DNA from: Tigriopus japonicus
Lineage: Eukaryota > Arthropoda > Copepoda > Harpacticoida > Harpacticidae
Assembly: GCA_010645155.1 (NCBI GenBank)
Contig: CM021316.1
Location: 21,935-85,934, forward strand
Direction: 5' to 3'
DNA: 64,000 nt
Positions within the stretch are counted from its first letter, which is position 1. Each line of letters opens with the position of its first letter. The notes under the pieces are model-generated. The model searched no databases, was not told where the DNA came from, and worked only from the letters and a program-made list of their open reading frames with translations. Positions 32,701-43,470 of this stretch are shown one piece after another. A program made the position numbers and the translations under genes.

Positions 32701-35700
32701 CCTAAAAGCAGGCTTTGGTCTTTGATTGTGCCCTCACGGTACCATTTGGCAAACAGCTGCACTTGAGCTCGTCTTTCACTTCGACAAATGCCTTCACTTT
32801 GGTCCAATTGATCCACTTTGCGCTCACAAGCCATTTGCCGCACGTCACATTTCCTCTGAAGACGCTTGATGAGTTTGGCCGCTTGCTTCAAGATTAACTT
32901 GACCAGGGATTGTTTAATGCGATGGATGTAACCACGATAGTAGTCCACAAGTTGGGCCGACCTTTGGAGCTGATCTTCCCAATCTTGAGGGCAAGAAAAG
33001 GCCGCTCTCGAGTCACGAAGGCCATCAAGATTTAACCCCCCGTAGTCGTAGTTGGCCAACCTTTGGGAACGAAATGGAACAAGATTTCTTGCTCGGGGAT
33101 CAATTATTTACTTTGCCTAATATCCCCAAAACAAGCAGGGAATGTAGTACCCATACTGGTATCAAATATGAATAAGATTATACCTCGTGACTCGTGGAAA
33201 TGGAATTGAGCATGTGTATCAAGAACGTCTAGAGAAGTCGGAACATTAAAAAAGAGTCATATTTCTCTAGACCTGCCAGATCTAATATGCACATAAAAGG
33301 CCATAAAGACCAGAATTATGACCGTACCAGCGACGATCTCGGATATGAATTAAGGCCGTTCCATTGCTTTCCCAAATGCAAATGCACAACCCATAGCACG
33401 GCAAGGATGCCGGCTTAATCTATAAAGTTGAATTCATGACCTGATTCGGAAGGAAAAACTTTTGCAGCATACCCTGAACTCAATGACGAGCCTGGGGCAA
33501 CTTTGGGGGCTTCCAAACTTAGCCCCTTGTGAGCTCGACAAGACTGGTAGGCTTGGATCACACTCATCGCCTTCGATTGGATGATTTTGAGTGACTCGCG
33601 ACTCCTAATGGATTGAAATTGGAAATTCTCTTGTAAAGGCCGAGCCTTCAACATCATGGAGGCTCGTTCATTCACCTGAGAACCTCTTGAAGCAAGGACG
33701 AATATTTATGTTGAGTCTGAATCCACTGCGGCATGTTGGACTTGGTCTGACGCACCGATTGCTGCTGAAGGCCAGAGAGGAGACCAGCTTGTTTGGACAG
33801 GTCCTTTAAATGAAGAGATGTGGCCAGAAAACCGTATCGGAGTCGCTTGTTGGATCTAAACAAGAGTATTGGAGACGAAATCAAACTTTCGGCTGAATAC
33901 TTTCCTCCACAAGAGGATCCAAAGAGATTCTTTTCGTGGACTTTGAGCCAGAATGAATGGCATTTCGTACTACTTTCCTGTTGCAGAGCTTCAGTTTGTC
34001 CGTGGCCATGGCCAAAAAAGGTCGCCTTTCATGGAGGAGCTTTTCAAGCAGAATAATTTGTCTGACGTATCCATTCAACTTGGTTCGAATTCCCCGGAGA
34101 TGACCTGTTAAGATCAATGCTTTCCTTTCCCCTCGATTTGACCCGGTGGAAAGGGTTTTGAGTTGGTCTGTCTGTCGTTGGATCACTTTTATAAGCTCAG
34201 CTTTCTCAACTTGACAACTTAAATCCGGATAAATATGAGGCTGAAATAGTTGTTCAGGGTGGAATGAAGGTTCATTTCCGACCCGACAAGATCTGAACCT
34301 GGTACCTTGAAACTTGGGAGACTGTCGGAATGTCGCGAAGGTCGAGGATTTTGTCGAAACATTTCTCGAAGTTGTTGGTTTTCGTAATTGAGTTGATTGA
34401 TTTGCACCTTTAGTCGCATGTTTTCTAGGGCCAGAGACTCTAGAAAATATCCAATTATGTATCAACGAAACGCGGTCCACTTTTGAACCACGTAGAACTT
34501 CCGTCTTAACTTCACGAATAAATCTTGTCGAACGGGTGAATTCAATTTAAACTTTTTTGTGTGCCTCGCTATGAATCTGTAATCTCGAAACATGAGACAA
34601 AATTTAATGAAAACGTTCAAGCGACACAAAATATTCCGTGGGTTAGTCCAACTTTTGGTATTTCGTGGACTGGAAACAGAACGTGACTTTCTCGCGAGAT
34701 AAATAAAGCTGAATTTTTGCCTCCATCTCCCTTCAGGACCTTCACGGTCTTGCTAAAGTGAGAGCTGTAAAAGTTCCTGGGACACAAGAATATCCTGCCT
34801 TCCCCAGAACTTTTAAAATGTCCTTGAAATGGAGGATTTGTAACCTTGGTTTCTGCCTTGAGTCTTGACATTCACCAAGATAAAGGACCCCGTTTCGCAA
34901 AACCTTTGGGAAGGCTCTTGTTTCAGGAACAAGACAAAACCCATCTCAGGTAAGACAATCTGAGGACACATCGGGTTTCTTCTTTCGAGACAAAACCGCA
35001 AGGACCAAATTCCCATGGTTTTGCTAACCCCCCTGTATTGTGCCATACTTAAGGCTCTTATGTAAATGTAGTTCAAAATGAAGTTTAACCCCACGGAAAT
35101 TTGAACAAGAGGCAACCGAACAAAGTCCTGTCAATTGATCCCAGGTCCGATAGAGTATGGCGAACGATGTTCTTTTTAACGAGGTGGCCGATTTACCTTT
35201 GGGAATCTCTCCTATGGTGCAGTCTTTGGTGAGGGTTCTTTGTGGAGCACAACCCGCAATAAATATCGACTTGAGTGGAATGTTTTTGGAACGAAGCATC
35301 GTGTGGGGATCACAGTTGCTCCAAGGTACATTTTGATAGACGCAAACTAAAATAAGATGAAAATCAAGCAACGGAATAACGAGGCGACGCTTCGGGGACT
35401 CAGGGTTCCTAATGAATGTTTGGGCTGTCTTTTTTTCTGGAGACAAATGATCCTTGGAATGGGTTTGATGATGTTGACCACTACAACTACCATTAGGACT
35501 GATGATATTGCTGAGTATGACCATCCCAAGCGTGACTGGGATGCTCTAGCATGTTATTGTAATCATTTCTTTGGCACGAGGGGATGTAGTCCTCAAAGCC
35601 ACATCTTTGGAACACAAGATCTTGATTCTGAATAGACAAGTGATCAATACTAGTTTCAATTTTCCTATTTGTTGACAATTCACAAATCTAAGGTCATTCT

Positions 35701-36898
35701 TAACTAAAGAAATATTTACTACTGGATGTCGGACGACCAACCGGTTTGGTTAAAAAATGCAAATAAATTCGCCAAAAAATGCACTTAAATGTGCAAAAAA
35801 GGAGAAAAAAAATCTTTTTAGGTGCAACATGCATCAACAGTTGAGGATCATTTGGACTAAATTGAATTTGAATTTCAACTCAGATCCCTATTAAATAGTA
35901 ATTTTTGGCCCCTGCCAACACGGTATCAAATTTGGTGGGCCTAGACCCAAAAATAGTTGCCGATCCCTGATCTAGGAATTTATATTTTACAAGAACCACT
36001 GATTTTTTTTCTGGACAAGAATGCTATCATTGATAATCATGCCTCCAGCACTAAACAAATCACTTTCGTTCCTCTGCAAATGACAACTTGCTTGTTTGTA
36101 TTGAAAATATCTCTCTAGACTCGGATGCTTAACTGATTTTAAAATAGGAATACTTATTCTACTCAACATAAGCAAAGGCTCATTTACGGAAGACCGTCCC
36201 GGATTTGGTCCGTGTAGAAATTGCCATTCTTAAGGTTTGCATCAGGGGTCGGCAACCACTTTTGTGTCAAGGCCCACCAAATTTGATTGCATGTTGTCAG
36301 GGGCCCACCAAACAGTCAATGGTAGGTTTAGGGGCCCACAAATGAATGATAAAAGAGCTTTGGGTCCACGAGCACAGTACAATGGATGTCTCGGGGGCCC
36401 ACTAGTTTGGACTTTCTCCATAAATCCTGGGCCCACGAAAGACCACCCTTGGGCCCACATGTGGGCCGCGGCCCACCGGTTGCCTATCCCTGGTTTGCAT
36501 TGTTGTTGAAAGGTATTCAGAGGTTCTGAATTGTTGTCTTTTGCCATCCAAGTGGCCAGTCGTCCGGCATTCATTTGTTTGTAAATCTGTGACTCAGCTG
36601 GACACTCATTGAACGCATTCAAGATTTAAATTTGGCGCGATATCTTTAGCGCGTCCGCAACCTTCTAATGATGAACATGACCCTTGTTACATATTGTTCT
36701 ATCCCTACTGCACTGCGAAAGCCACGAATCCTGAAACAGAGCCATAAAAAATGAGAAATTGCTCCTACCTTTGACCCCATTGGAGACGAGGATCTCGGAA
36801 TCGCCCTTGTTTTGAACCGTTTCTTGACCGGAGCCTGGCGCCAAAAGAAACACACTCAGGGTGGCCAAAATGAGCACAAGCCACGAAATCTTGGTCAT
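26776..36898 (-). CDS. Secreted midkine-module coiled-coil protein, 16 exons (predicted)
   Basis: Exons, 5' to 3': 36769-36898, 35197-35346, 34306-34439, 33942-34240, 33676-33855, 33473-33604, 32702-33060, 32246-32352, 30161-30488, 29379-29679, 28396-28577, 28122-28315, 27832-27991, 27542-27730, 27217-27346, 26776-26914. Total 3,114 bases, 1,037 residues plus stop; phases agree at every join. Exon 1 encodes a signal peptide (MTKISWLVLILATLSVFLLA). Exon 2 is one midkine/pleiotrophin-type module (CVYQNVPWSNCD, then four cysteines in all and LTKDC). Exons 3-12 are helical and mostly coiled-coil (QINQLNYENQQLREMF; LHEKEELEMQNRRLVERISK). Exons 13-16 are acidic and proline/glycine-rich. The family is not recognised; an extracellular heparin-binding oligomer is inference. 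Weakest join: exon 4 to 5, with an AA/GTCCAC donor. A hAT MITE and a hAT transposase relic sit in intron 1. Confidence 0.7.
35902..36175 (-). pseudogene. hAT remnants: MITE end and transposase C-terminus
   Basis: 35902-35969 is a truncated copy of the hAT MITE seen at 36244: its end, read on the minus strand, is CAGGGATCGGCAAC. 35987-36175 (-) encodes SERLFSAGG-like residues (NESDLFSAGGMIIND), the hAT dimerisation region of a transposase. No intact gene remains. Confidence 0.6.
36244..36492. mobile_element. hAT MITE with perfect 8-bp duplication, copy A
   Basis: Left end CAGGGGTCGGCAACC, right complement CAGGGATAGGCAACC. Flanked by GTTTGCAT at 36236-36243 and 36493-36500. The interior is rich in GGGCCCAC repeats. 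249 bp; lies in intron 1 of the coiled-coil gene. Related copy at 62462-62672. Confidence 0.9.
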
Positions 36899-36910
36899 AG
36901 TGGCAATCAA

Positions 36911-37644
36911 ATGTCAAGGAGCTCACTGGACAAGTTTCTTGATGAACTCACAACTTGGATTGTCAATCACACACTGCAAAATTCATTAAGACCTAATAAC
37001 AGAACATCCGTCTTTGGAAGCAGGCCTCTTCCCTTTGGCAACAAAAGCGAGACTGACAGACAAGTTAGAATGGCGAGAACGAGCGAGAAAAAAAAGCGAG
37101 AGAGAGAGAGGGAGAGAAAACTTGGTTCCCTTCTTTGGGTTCAGAGAGTTGGGCAACGTGACTTGACGCGTTCCATTTGGACCAACGGGGCCAGAGGAAA
37201 GAAGAAGATCATCATTTGAGTGGGATGGAATAAGGATTTTTTTTATCCCGTGGATTTGTCGGATCCACACTAGTTTTCAGAGTACAGAAAGATGCAAAGG
37301 GAAATAAGGATAGGCGGACACATCCGTGTTTTTGGTCAAAGTTTTCCCTGAGAAAGCAATCTAGGAAAGCATTTCCCCCCATACAAACGTTTGGGATATT
37401 AGAAATAAAGATGAGGGGTAGGGTAAGGAGAAATGTTTAGATGGCGTTTTCATCATGTCTATGCGGTCTTTGGAAGTTGTTGTAGTGTGCAATCCTCTAA
37501 TGAAGAAATGGGCCAGAACCACAGACCATGACTTTTTCACACAGTTGCCAATGGACGTTTCTTTGGAAATGAACTCCCTCATACTCAGATCCCCGTCGGA
37601 AATCTGGTAGATGTAAACACAAGTACACAACTTATTTGTAACGC
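36911..37644. other. Upstream region of the coiled-coil gene
   Basis: This should contain its 5' UTR and promoter (minus strand). It contains a GA-rich run near 37085-37120 (GAGAGAGAGAGGGAGAG). I see no clear TATA or initiator and no other gene. Confidence 0.3.
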
Positions 37645-38107
37645 ATTTCCAAGAAGCACTAGAATCATGGAGTGGGAGGCTAGCAATGAGATTAATGATT
37701 TCCAGTAAGAACAATTCAATTACGTTCTTCTGCAAATGAGACCTTGCATATGTTGACAAGAATACGTATTTCAATTTTCAGTTGAATCGGACGTCGGAGA
37801 CAAAAGTTATGCTCACTCAAAGTTCAGTGCAAATCCTACCGAGAATGAATGAACTCGCCCTTTTGTGGTAATCGTTTTACCATAAAAGGGCCAGTTCATT
37901 CATTCTATGCTCTCGTCAGTACATAAGTTTGAGAAGGCATAACTTTTCACTCCGGCGTTCGATTGGGCTGAAATTTGAAATACGTGTTCTTCTCAATGCA
38001 ACCCAGGTCTCAATTGCAGAAGAACGCAAATGGTTCGTTTCTGCTGGAAATCATAATTCTCATTGCTAGCCTCCCACTCCATGATTTCCGTGCTTCTTGG
38101 CATTTCT
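37645..38107. repeat. Long foldback palindrome
   Basis: Two arms of about 225 bp, 37645-37878 and 37880-38107, are reverse complements with scattered differences: outer block CATGGAGTGGGAGGCTAGCA, inner block GAATGAATGAACTSGCCCTT. There is almost no spacer. Likely a foldback MITE; no coding capacity and no duplication identified. Confidence 0.75.
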
Positions 38108-38425
38108 CAACAGTGTTTACAATATATTGATGTTAAGAACGCTTTCTATAAAGATTGTCTTTTTTGGCCAAAGTTAATGGTGGAAATCCGTTATTCAATC
38201 CTTTCATTGCTTGTCGCCAATAGACTGCAAAATCACACGAAGGCATTAAAATGGTGTTTGAAATCGGCACTTTCAGCGTTTTGAGTGTTTCTTCTTTTAA
38301 CGGAACGTTTCTTTTATTACGTATTTTTGTTAAGGTAACGTTTGTTTCTCTATCTAATCATTGTATCCAATTTAAGAAGTGTTTATTGATTAGAAAAGTT
38401 GGGAAAACACTTTTTTTTTGACTAG

Positions 38426-38633
38426 GTTATGCCAAGTGCATCAACAACACCTGTAGTCATTTTGAGCCCAAGACAACCAACATCTGTCCCACTTGTGGAG
38501 GCTAGTCTGCACCCACAACACCCTCCATCCTTTTGAGTGCGGGCAAGGGCTGTCACGGCCGGGTTGTCATTGCTTTGGTGCAACACGGCAAACGCAACCA
38601 CCATTCTATGAACGAGATGAGGGCGATCTACGT
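38426..38633 (+). pseudogene. Cysteine-rich zinc-ribbon-like fragment
   Basis: Follows a good acceptor (TTTTTTTTTGACTAG, ending at 38425). The frame reads YAKCINNTCSHFEP, KTTNICPTCGG, then TAG at 38503-38505. Shifting frame at this stop, it continues cysteine-rich (CTHNTLHPFECG, RPGCHCFG) to about 38633. The block is GC-rich relative to its surroundings. Either a last exon ending at the TAG or a frameshifted relic. The family is not recognised. The opposite strand is also open. Confidence 0.3.
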
Positions 38634-38820
38634 TAGCTGAGCATTGGTGACCATTTAAGTCCAAAGGCATTTTGATACATTCTTGATCTAGTCGTCATGT
38701 GATTCTTAAAAACAGACAAACAAAGCCTTACACTTTAAAAACAGTTGACGAGCTCAGAAGTTTTGCTTCAGTTTTAAGAACTAAAAAACTTAAAAAAAAC
38801 TTGGTCTGTATGGAGAACAC

Positions 38821-38985
38821 TAGGGCTAGAAAAAAAACGGTTTTTCTTGGAGTCATGATAAGATTGAAGACGTTTCAAGCTGTAGTGTCAGCTTATTGCT
38901 GACGCGAGCAAAGTTAAAGAACAAGGTGTTTGCAAGCCTCTAGAATTTTTGCTCGACGACCAAACAACTTTTTTTCTTAGCTCTA
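38821..38985. mobile_element. hAT-like MITE, TAGGGC family
   Basis: Left end TAGGGCTAGAAAAAAAACGG, right complement TAGAGCTAAGAAAAAAAG. Flanking 8-mers GAGAACAC and GTGATCAC agree at six of eight. Shares internal AGACGTTTCAAGCTGTAG with the copies near 14500 and 57850. Confidence 0.6.
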
Positions 38986-38999
38986 GTGATCACAAGTTC

Positions 39000-39370
39000 T
39001 TTGGCTAGAAAGGATTTTTCCCCAACCTCCTTTGGGCTATTTGGGTATGTGTGAAGGTGCCCCATCCTGCTGAAACACCACATTCGTATCTGGGTAGTTG
39101 GCACGGACCCATGGCACTAACTTCTCCAAGATCTTCATTTGGTAGGTCAGCCTCCAACCGACTGACAACCAAATGAGGCAACGATTTTGCCATCGGAGGC
39201 CACCAAGGCCAAGGACATGGCAGATACAGGATGATTTGTGGTGCTGAGATTCCAGACAGACTTGACGACCTTCCTGCACTGCTTTGCAATCTCTGTAATA
39301 TCTTTGCCAACCATACAAAGGGCGTGGATCAAAATTTGTCAGTCACATTTGGGCAATACTTTCTCTGATT
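39000..39370 (-). pseudogene. mariner-like transposase fragment
   Basis: Two overlapping minus frames hold STTNHPVSAMSLALVASDGK, then LPWVRANYP-like residues (VPWVRANYPDTNVVF) and QQDGAPSH, the central catalytic region of mariner-like transposases. Frameshifts interrupt it, and both ends are missing. The upstream end abuts a LINE 3' tail. Confidence 0.7.
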
Positions 39371-39397
39371 CTGAGGCACTTAGGAAAGTCTACCTTT

Positions 39398-39588
39398 TAA
39401 AGAGAGTTAATCATTAATATCGTTTATAAAATTACCGTTTATATGAAATTTGATTTACCCATGAGTTACTGTTGGCAGATCTGTACAACCCTTGAATAGT
39501 GGGTTGGTCAGGAATTGTATTTAAAAAATTGTCCAATCCTGCCTTAAATGCTGTTGGAGGATCAGCTCCTACATATTCCCGACGAAGA
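39398..39588 (-). mobile_element. LINE 3'-end copy
   Basis: About 190 bp matching the 3' end of the LINE at 16355-17545, including the terminal codons and tail, truncated at GACGAAG. Severe 5' truncation as usual for LINE retroposition. Confidence 0.8.
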
Positions 39589-40841
39589 CTAAGTTTAATT
39601 TGTTTTAGAATTGCATTGTATTTTTGCACGTGGACTCGCACAATCTTGATTTATTTTGCAAAAAACAAGTGTAAACATTTTTTCACCGCACCTTGTAGTT
39701 AAGTTTGATTGGGCACAAATCACTTACATCAAATGGCATCGTTTCGTTCCCAAATTACCCAAGAACTACTTACCAAATTTGTCAGAACCATTTTTGCAAT
39801 ATGTGCGGAAATATTTGGCAGGTTTCCAGGAGGTGGTTTCAGAATCGGATACAAGTTCAGAAGAATGCAAAAATTCGACTTTTGGGAAAGCTGCACGAAA
39901 TTTGAACTTCTCCCTTGAGTTAAAAGGTCATAACTTCTGCGCGAACATATCTTTGTCAAAATCATCTTCTCCAGAAACTAGCGAAATTAGAGACAGTGCA
40001 GGCCCAATTCATTGTTCCACACAAATCAAGGAATTTTTCTGAAATTAAATGTCGAGTAGATGCAAAATGTGAATAAAAGACACACAGCAGTGTGAGCAGT
40101 GTGCAAATCTAAAATCAGGACTTTGATAAGTGACACATTTTTTTAAGTATAAGACGTGGTGTGTAAAGATTCAGACTTTGAGGTTGGAGAATCCTCAAAC
40201 AGATCTCTAATTGTGAGACTAAAGTGTCCCCCAATTTTTTTTTTCAGAATCTTTTCCAGTTGTTTTCTTTCAATAAAATTTTGACCTAAGAAGTTCTCAA
40301 TTTCAATTTCGCTCTGTGATGATCAAACTTGTTCAAAAAATGCTAGCAAAACGTCATAAAAATCCATGACTCTCAATAATTAAGTAAGATAAGTTTTTAG
40401 TTATCTTAGTATTTAGTATAAGTTATTAAGTTTATATGTCTTGTTAATCACTAACAGGTACAATCTAAAGATTATTGTTTAAAGGTGAGGATTTGACAAA
40501 TTCGTGTAGATAAAAAAGCAATGACGGCCATAACTTTGTAAATTTTAATATGATTTAATTAAACCGTTCAGGGGGTTTAAAAACATGCTAAATTTAACTT
40601 ATCTTCAATATGGCCCCCATTGGCCGCAATACCTGCCTCCAAACGGCCGTGGAAATATTGGCAGGTCTTCACAATGTTCTTTGTCAATGTGACATTGCAC
40701 TCGGTCTCAACGGCAGCCTTCAGGGCGTCGATATTTTGGTGGGGTGTGGTGCAAGCTATTGTCTCAACAACGCTCCAAAAAGAAAAGTCCAGGGGATTGA
40801 GATCAGGCGAGGAAGGGGGGCCAAAGGTCCTTGGGCCAGAA

Positions 40842-41097
40842 CAGGGATAACCTATATAATAGTATAAATACTGGATACGAACNNNNNNNNNNNNNNNNNN
40901 NNNNNNNNNNNNNNNNNNNNNNNNNNNNNNNNNNNNNNNNNNNNNNNNNNNNNNNNNNNNNNNNNNNNNNNNNNNNNNNNNNNNNNNNNNNNNNNNNNNN
41001 NNNNNNNNNNNNNNNNNNNNNNNNNNNNNNNNNNNNNNNNNNNNNNNNNNNNNNNNNAAAAATCGGAGTTCGTGTCCACCCCTTTCAGGGGTTCCTG
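40842..41097. mobile_element. Unclassified 2-kb element, copy 1, mostly within the gap
   Basis: Starts CAGGGATAACCTATATAA and ends CAGGGGTTCCTG; the same ends are at 46394 and 48444. Flanked by GCCAGAA at 40835-40841 and 41098-41104. Only 41 + 40 bp of it are resolved; 175 N stand for the remainder, so the true length is probably about 2 kb. Confidence 0.8.
40883..41057. other. Assembly gap
   Basis: Run of 175 N. The flanking bases match the two ends of the element at 46394-48444, which suggests that the gap is a collapsed repeat. Confidence 0.99.
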
Positions 41098-41794
41098 GCC
41101 AGAAGGAGGGCAAGTTTGAGTACATACACTCTTGCATGATCTTGGCCGTGTGGCAGGAAGCGCCGCCCTGCTGCCACACATACTTGCCATTGGGGTAGGT
41201 GACGTCAAGCCAGACCTTCAACTTGGTCTGGAGCTTCTCTAAGTACTCCTTGGTGCCCATTTTTAGGCCTTTTGGGCACCACATTGGAGCCATCTTGATG
41301 CTTCTGACGCCACAATGCCAAGCATCTTGGCACTGGTGTGGAACTTTGTCCGGTTTAAAGGGGACAGTGCTGAAAGTCCGCAAACTGACGCCCATGGTGG
41401 CGGCAATCTCCTTTAGCGCCACTTGGGTGTAAGAAAAATCGGGTATCCTTTGGTTTCGGGATTTCATTTTTAGTTTGTTTTCATGAATTGACCAGTTTTT
41501 GGTTTCAATCGGAAGAGAAAGGTTTTAAGATTGTAGTGTCAAAATTTCCGACGAAAAATATCATTTTTGACGGCTCTAGAGCAATTTAAAGACCTACGCA
41601 GTTTTGTCTTCGCCTTGTATATTGAAAATTGGCAAGATATTTTTGGCTACACTTGCGTCTATTTAAGAAGAACAAGCAACGCCGGAATATCAAAGATTTA
41701 TTTTGTGCATTTTGGTTTCTTGCTCAACCACGCCCACTATTATTTGGTAAACATTTTTGCAGAAAAAATGACCGGGTTTGAAGAAGCGGCTTCA

Positions 41795-41945
41795 CAATAC
41801 TGATGTGTTTCGAGTTGGATTTTTGCAGGAGTTTTGCCATTTTGGTTTTTAGGGTCAAAAAGCTGACCACAACTAAACTTTTCAACAGGCAATAGACCTT
41901 ACCTACCATAAAATATGGCAGCACTGCCAACTCGAAATCCATTTT
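41795..41945. repeat. Dispersed repeat with copy at 61850-61995
   Basis: Shared blocks include ACTGATGTGTTT, AGCTGACCACAA (AGCTAACCACAA) and ATGGCAGCACTGC. Diverged; no coding content. Confidence 0.5.
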
Positions 41946-42069
41946 TATAACTATCGATGGAACTCGAACTAGTTATTTCGAGTGTTGCCAAATTGGTCCG
42001 TGTTTAGGCCTTTTCAAAAAGTTCAATACAACCTGCCCTTATTAACAGCGAATAACTTCCGAGTCAAAA

Positions 42070-42577
42070 CCTTAGATCAATCATAATCACTAGATAGCGT
42101 GCAAGCTTTAGTCTGGCTGATTTGGCAATCGGGGCGGAATGCGTTGAATTTATGAGGAAAATGTCGCCATCACAACTGCTGAGCGGACAGTTAGTGTGAC
42201 CAAACATGTGAATCAAGACCAACTTCTTTTAACTCGTTCTTGAAGCCACAAGTTAGTTTTTGTTCATATTTGCATTGGATTAACCCTAGATAACGCAAAA
42301 GCTTAACTATTCAAAGTATTGGCAAAAAAGTTCCACGTTGAAGTATTCAAATCCAAGGCATGGTCACCTAGTGACGTCTTCGGTTCTTCCGAGAAAGTGA
42401 CCACTAGCAATAGCAAAAAATTACCCAAAACCATTATTCAATTCCATCTTTGATTTATCAATTTCATAATTGTCATTTGCCTGGTCACTCATTTCAAATG
42501 TTCCCGCACTTTTGTCCGCTCAACAGTTGGCGACCGGAGACACATTTTTAGGCTTACACTCGGTCTAGTATTAATAG
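42070..42577. mobile_element. 530-bp non-autonomous element, copy 2
   Basis: Copy of 12808-13339 in the same orientation with a small internal deletion. It ends at 42577, three bases before the duplication that flanks the hAT element at 42588-43470. Confidence 0.7.
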
Positions 42578-42587
42578 ACGTTGTGAA

Positions 42588-43470
42588 TAGTGATGGGACG
42601 AGACGGTATTTCCAATACATGAGACCAACTGATGCCGGTCTCAATTAATACATCTCAGAAGCTGGCATCAAGACGGCATCAAGTCTTACGAACGAAATGA
42701 CAGCTACAAAAGGTGTCCGCCACCGATTGAACCTATTCGTGTTTAACAATTTTGTTAAAGCGTGTAATCGAAATCTAACTCTCTTATGAGGCATTTGTAT
42801 TATGCATGGAGACCTTGACCTTTATTGACGCTGTATCAAGTAACTTTTTTTTAGCCAAAATGGCCTGTTTCAATATGATTCCTTTGATATTCAAATCTTA
42901 GTTGCTAGTCACACTTCTTAGCCAGGTTGACTAGAATGTGGTAATGATGTCGTGATTTGCCACCTAATTTCAATGTTGATGGGCTTTAGCAAATGGAAAT
43001 TTCAAATAATAACGTTGCACTAATGAGTTATATAAAATCTTGCATTGCAACGTAGTAACATAAGCAATTGTTAAATGAAATATTCTCCGGCAATTTGGCA
43101 ATACAACATAAGTTTTTGTGTTAATGAATAAGATTTTACGTCACACTTTCAGCGGTCCTTCAGGTATTTTTCTTCAAAACTCTGATGCCAACATGTTATG
43201 CCAAGTTGTGGAATAAACGAGCTAATCCTTGCTTTGAAATTTATATTGTTTAAGTTTAGAACATCGGAAACATAAATCTAGATATATCGTGCCCTCAAAT
43301 TTAAACCAATCGAACACCACAGAAAAAAGGCAAACCCCAATTTGAACAATCTTGGCAACACTTCGCATGTCTCACTTTGTCTCAAGTCGGAATCAAGACC
43401 AGCGAGACTTTCATTGTATTGGTCTGGTCTCATACTGTATGAGACATTGCTGGTATCGGCCCCATCAATA
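42588..43470. mobile_element. hAT non-autonomous element, 883 bp
   Basis: Perfect 8-bp duplication GTTGTGAA at 42580-42587 and 43471-43478. Ends TAGTGATGGGACGAGAC and, in complement, TATTGATGGGGCCGATACC. Subterminal GAGACC motifs are shared. No transposase frame. Confidence 0.85.

Larger units (their letters stand above)
40577..41467 (-). pseudogene. mariner-like transposase, inactive, with insertion and gap
   Basis: Mariner transposases cut and paste DNA at TA sites. On the minus strand: a helix-turn-helix remnant (QVALKEIAATMGVSL) is joined directly to the catalytic part (WCPKGLKMGTKEYLEK), so a block is deleted between them. The second catalytic Asp is changed to Gly (QQGGASCHTAK). The third acidic motif SSPDLNPLDFSFW remains. 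The frame is split at 40842-41097 by another element that contains the assembly gap. No intact terminal repeats were found. Confidence 0.85.

Noticed and set aside
33881..34480. Single 199-codon frame as one exon
   Set aside because: It spans intron sequence between 34306 and 34240; two exons joined in phase 0 give a continuous helical sequence.
37361..37774. 137-codon minus-strand frame
   Set aside because: It runs into the arm of the foldback palindrome and has no domain.
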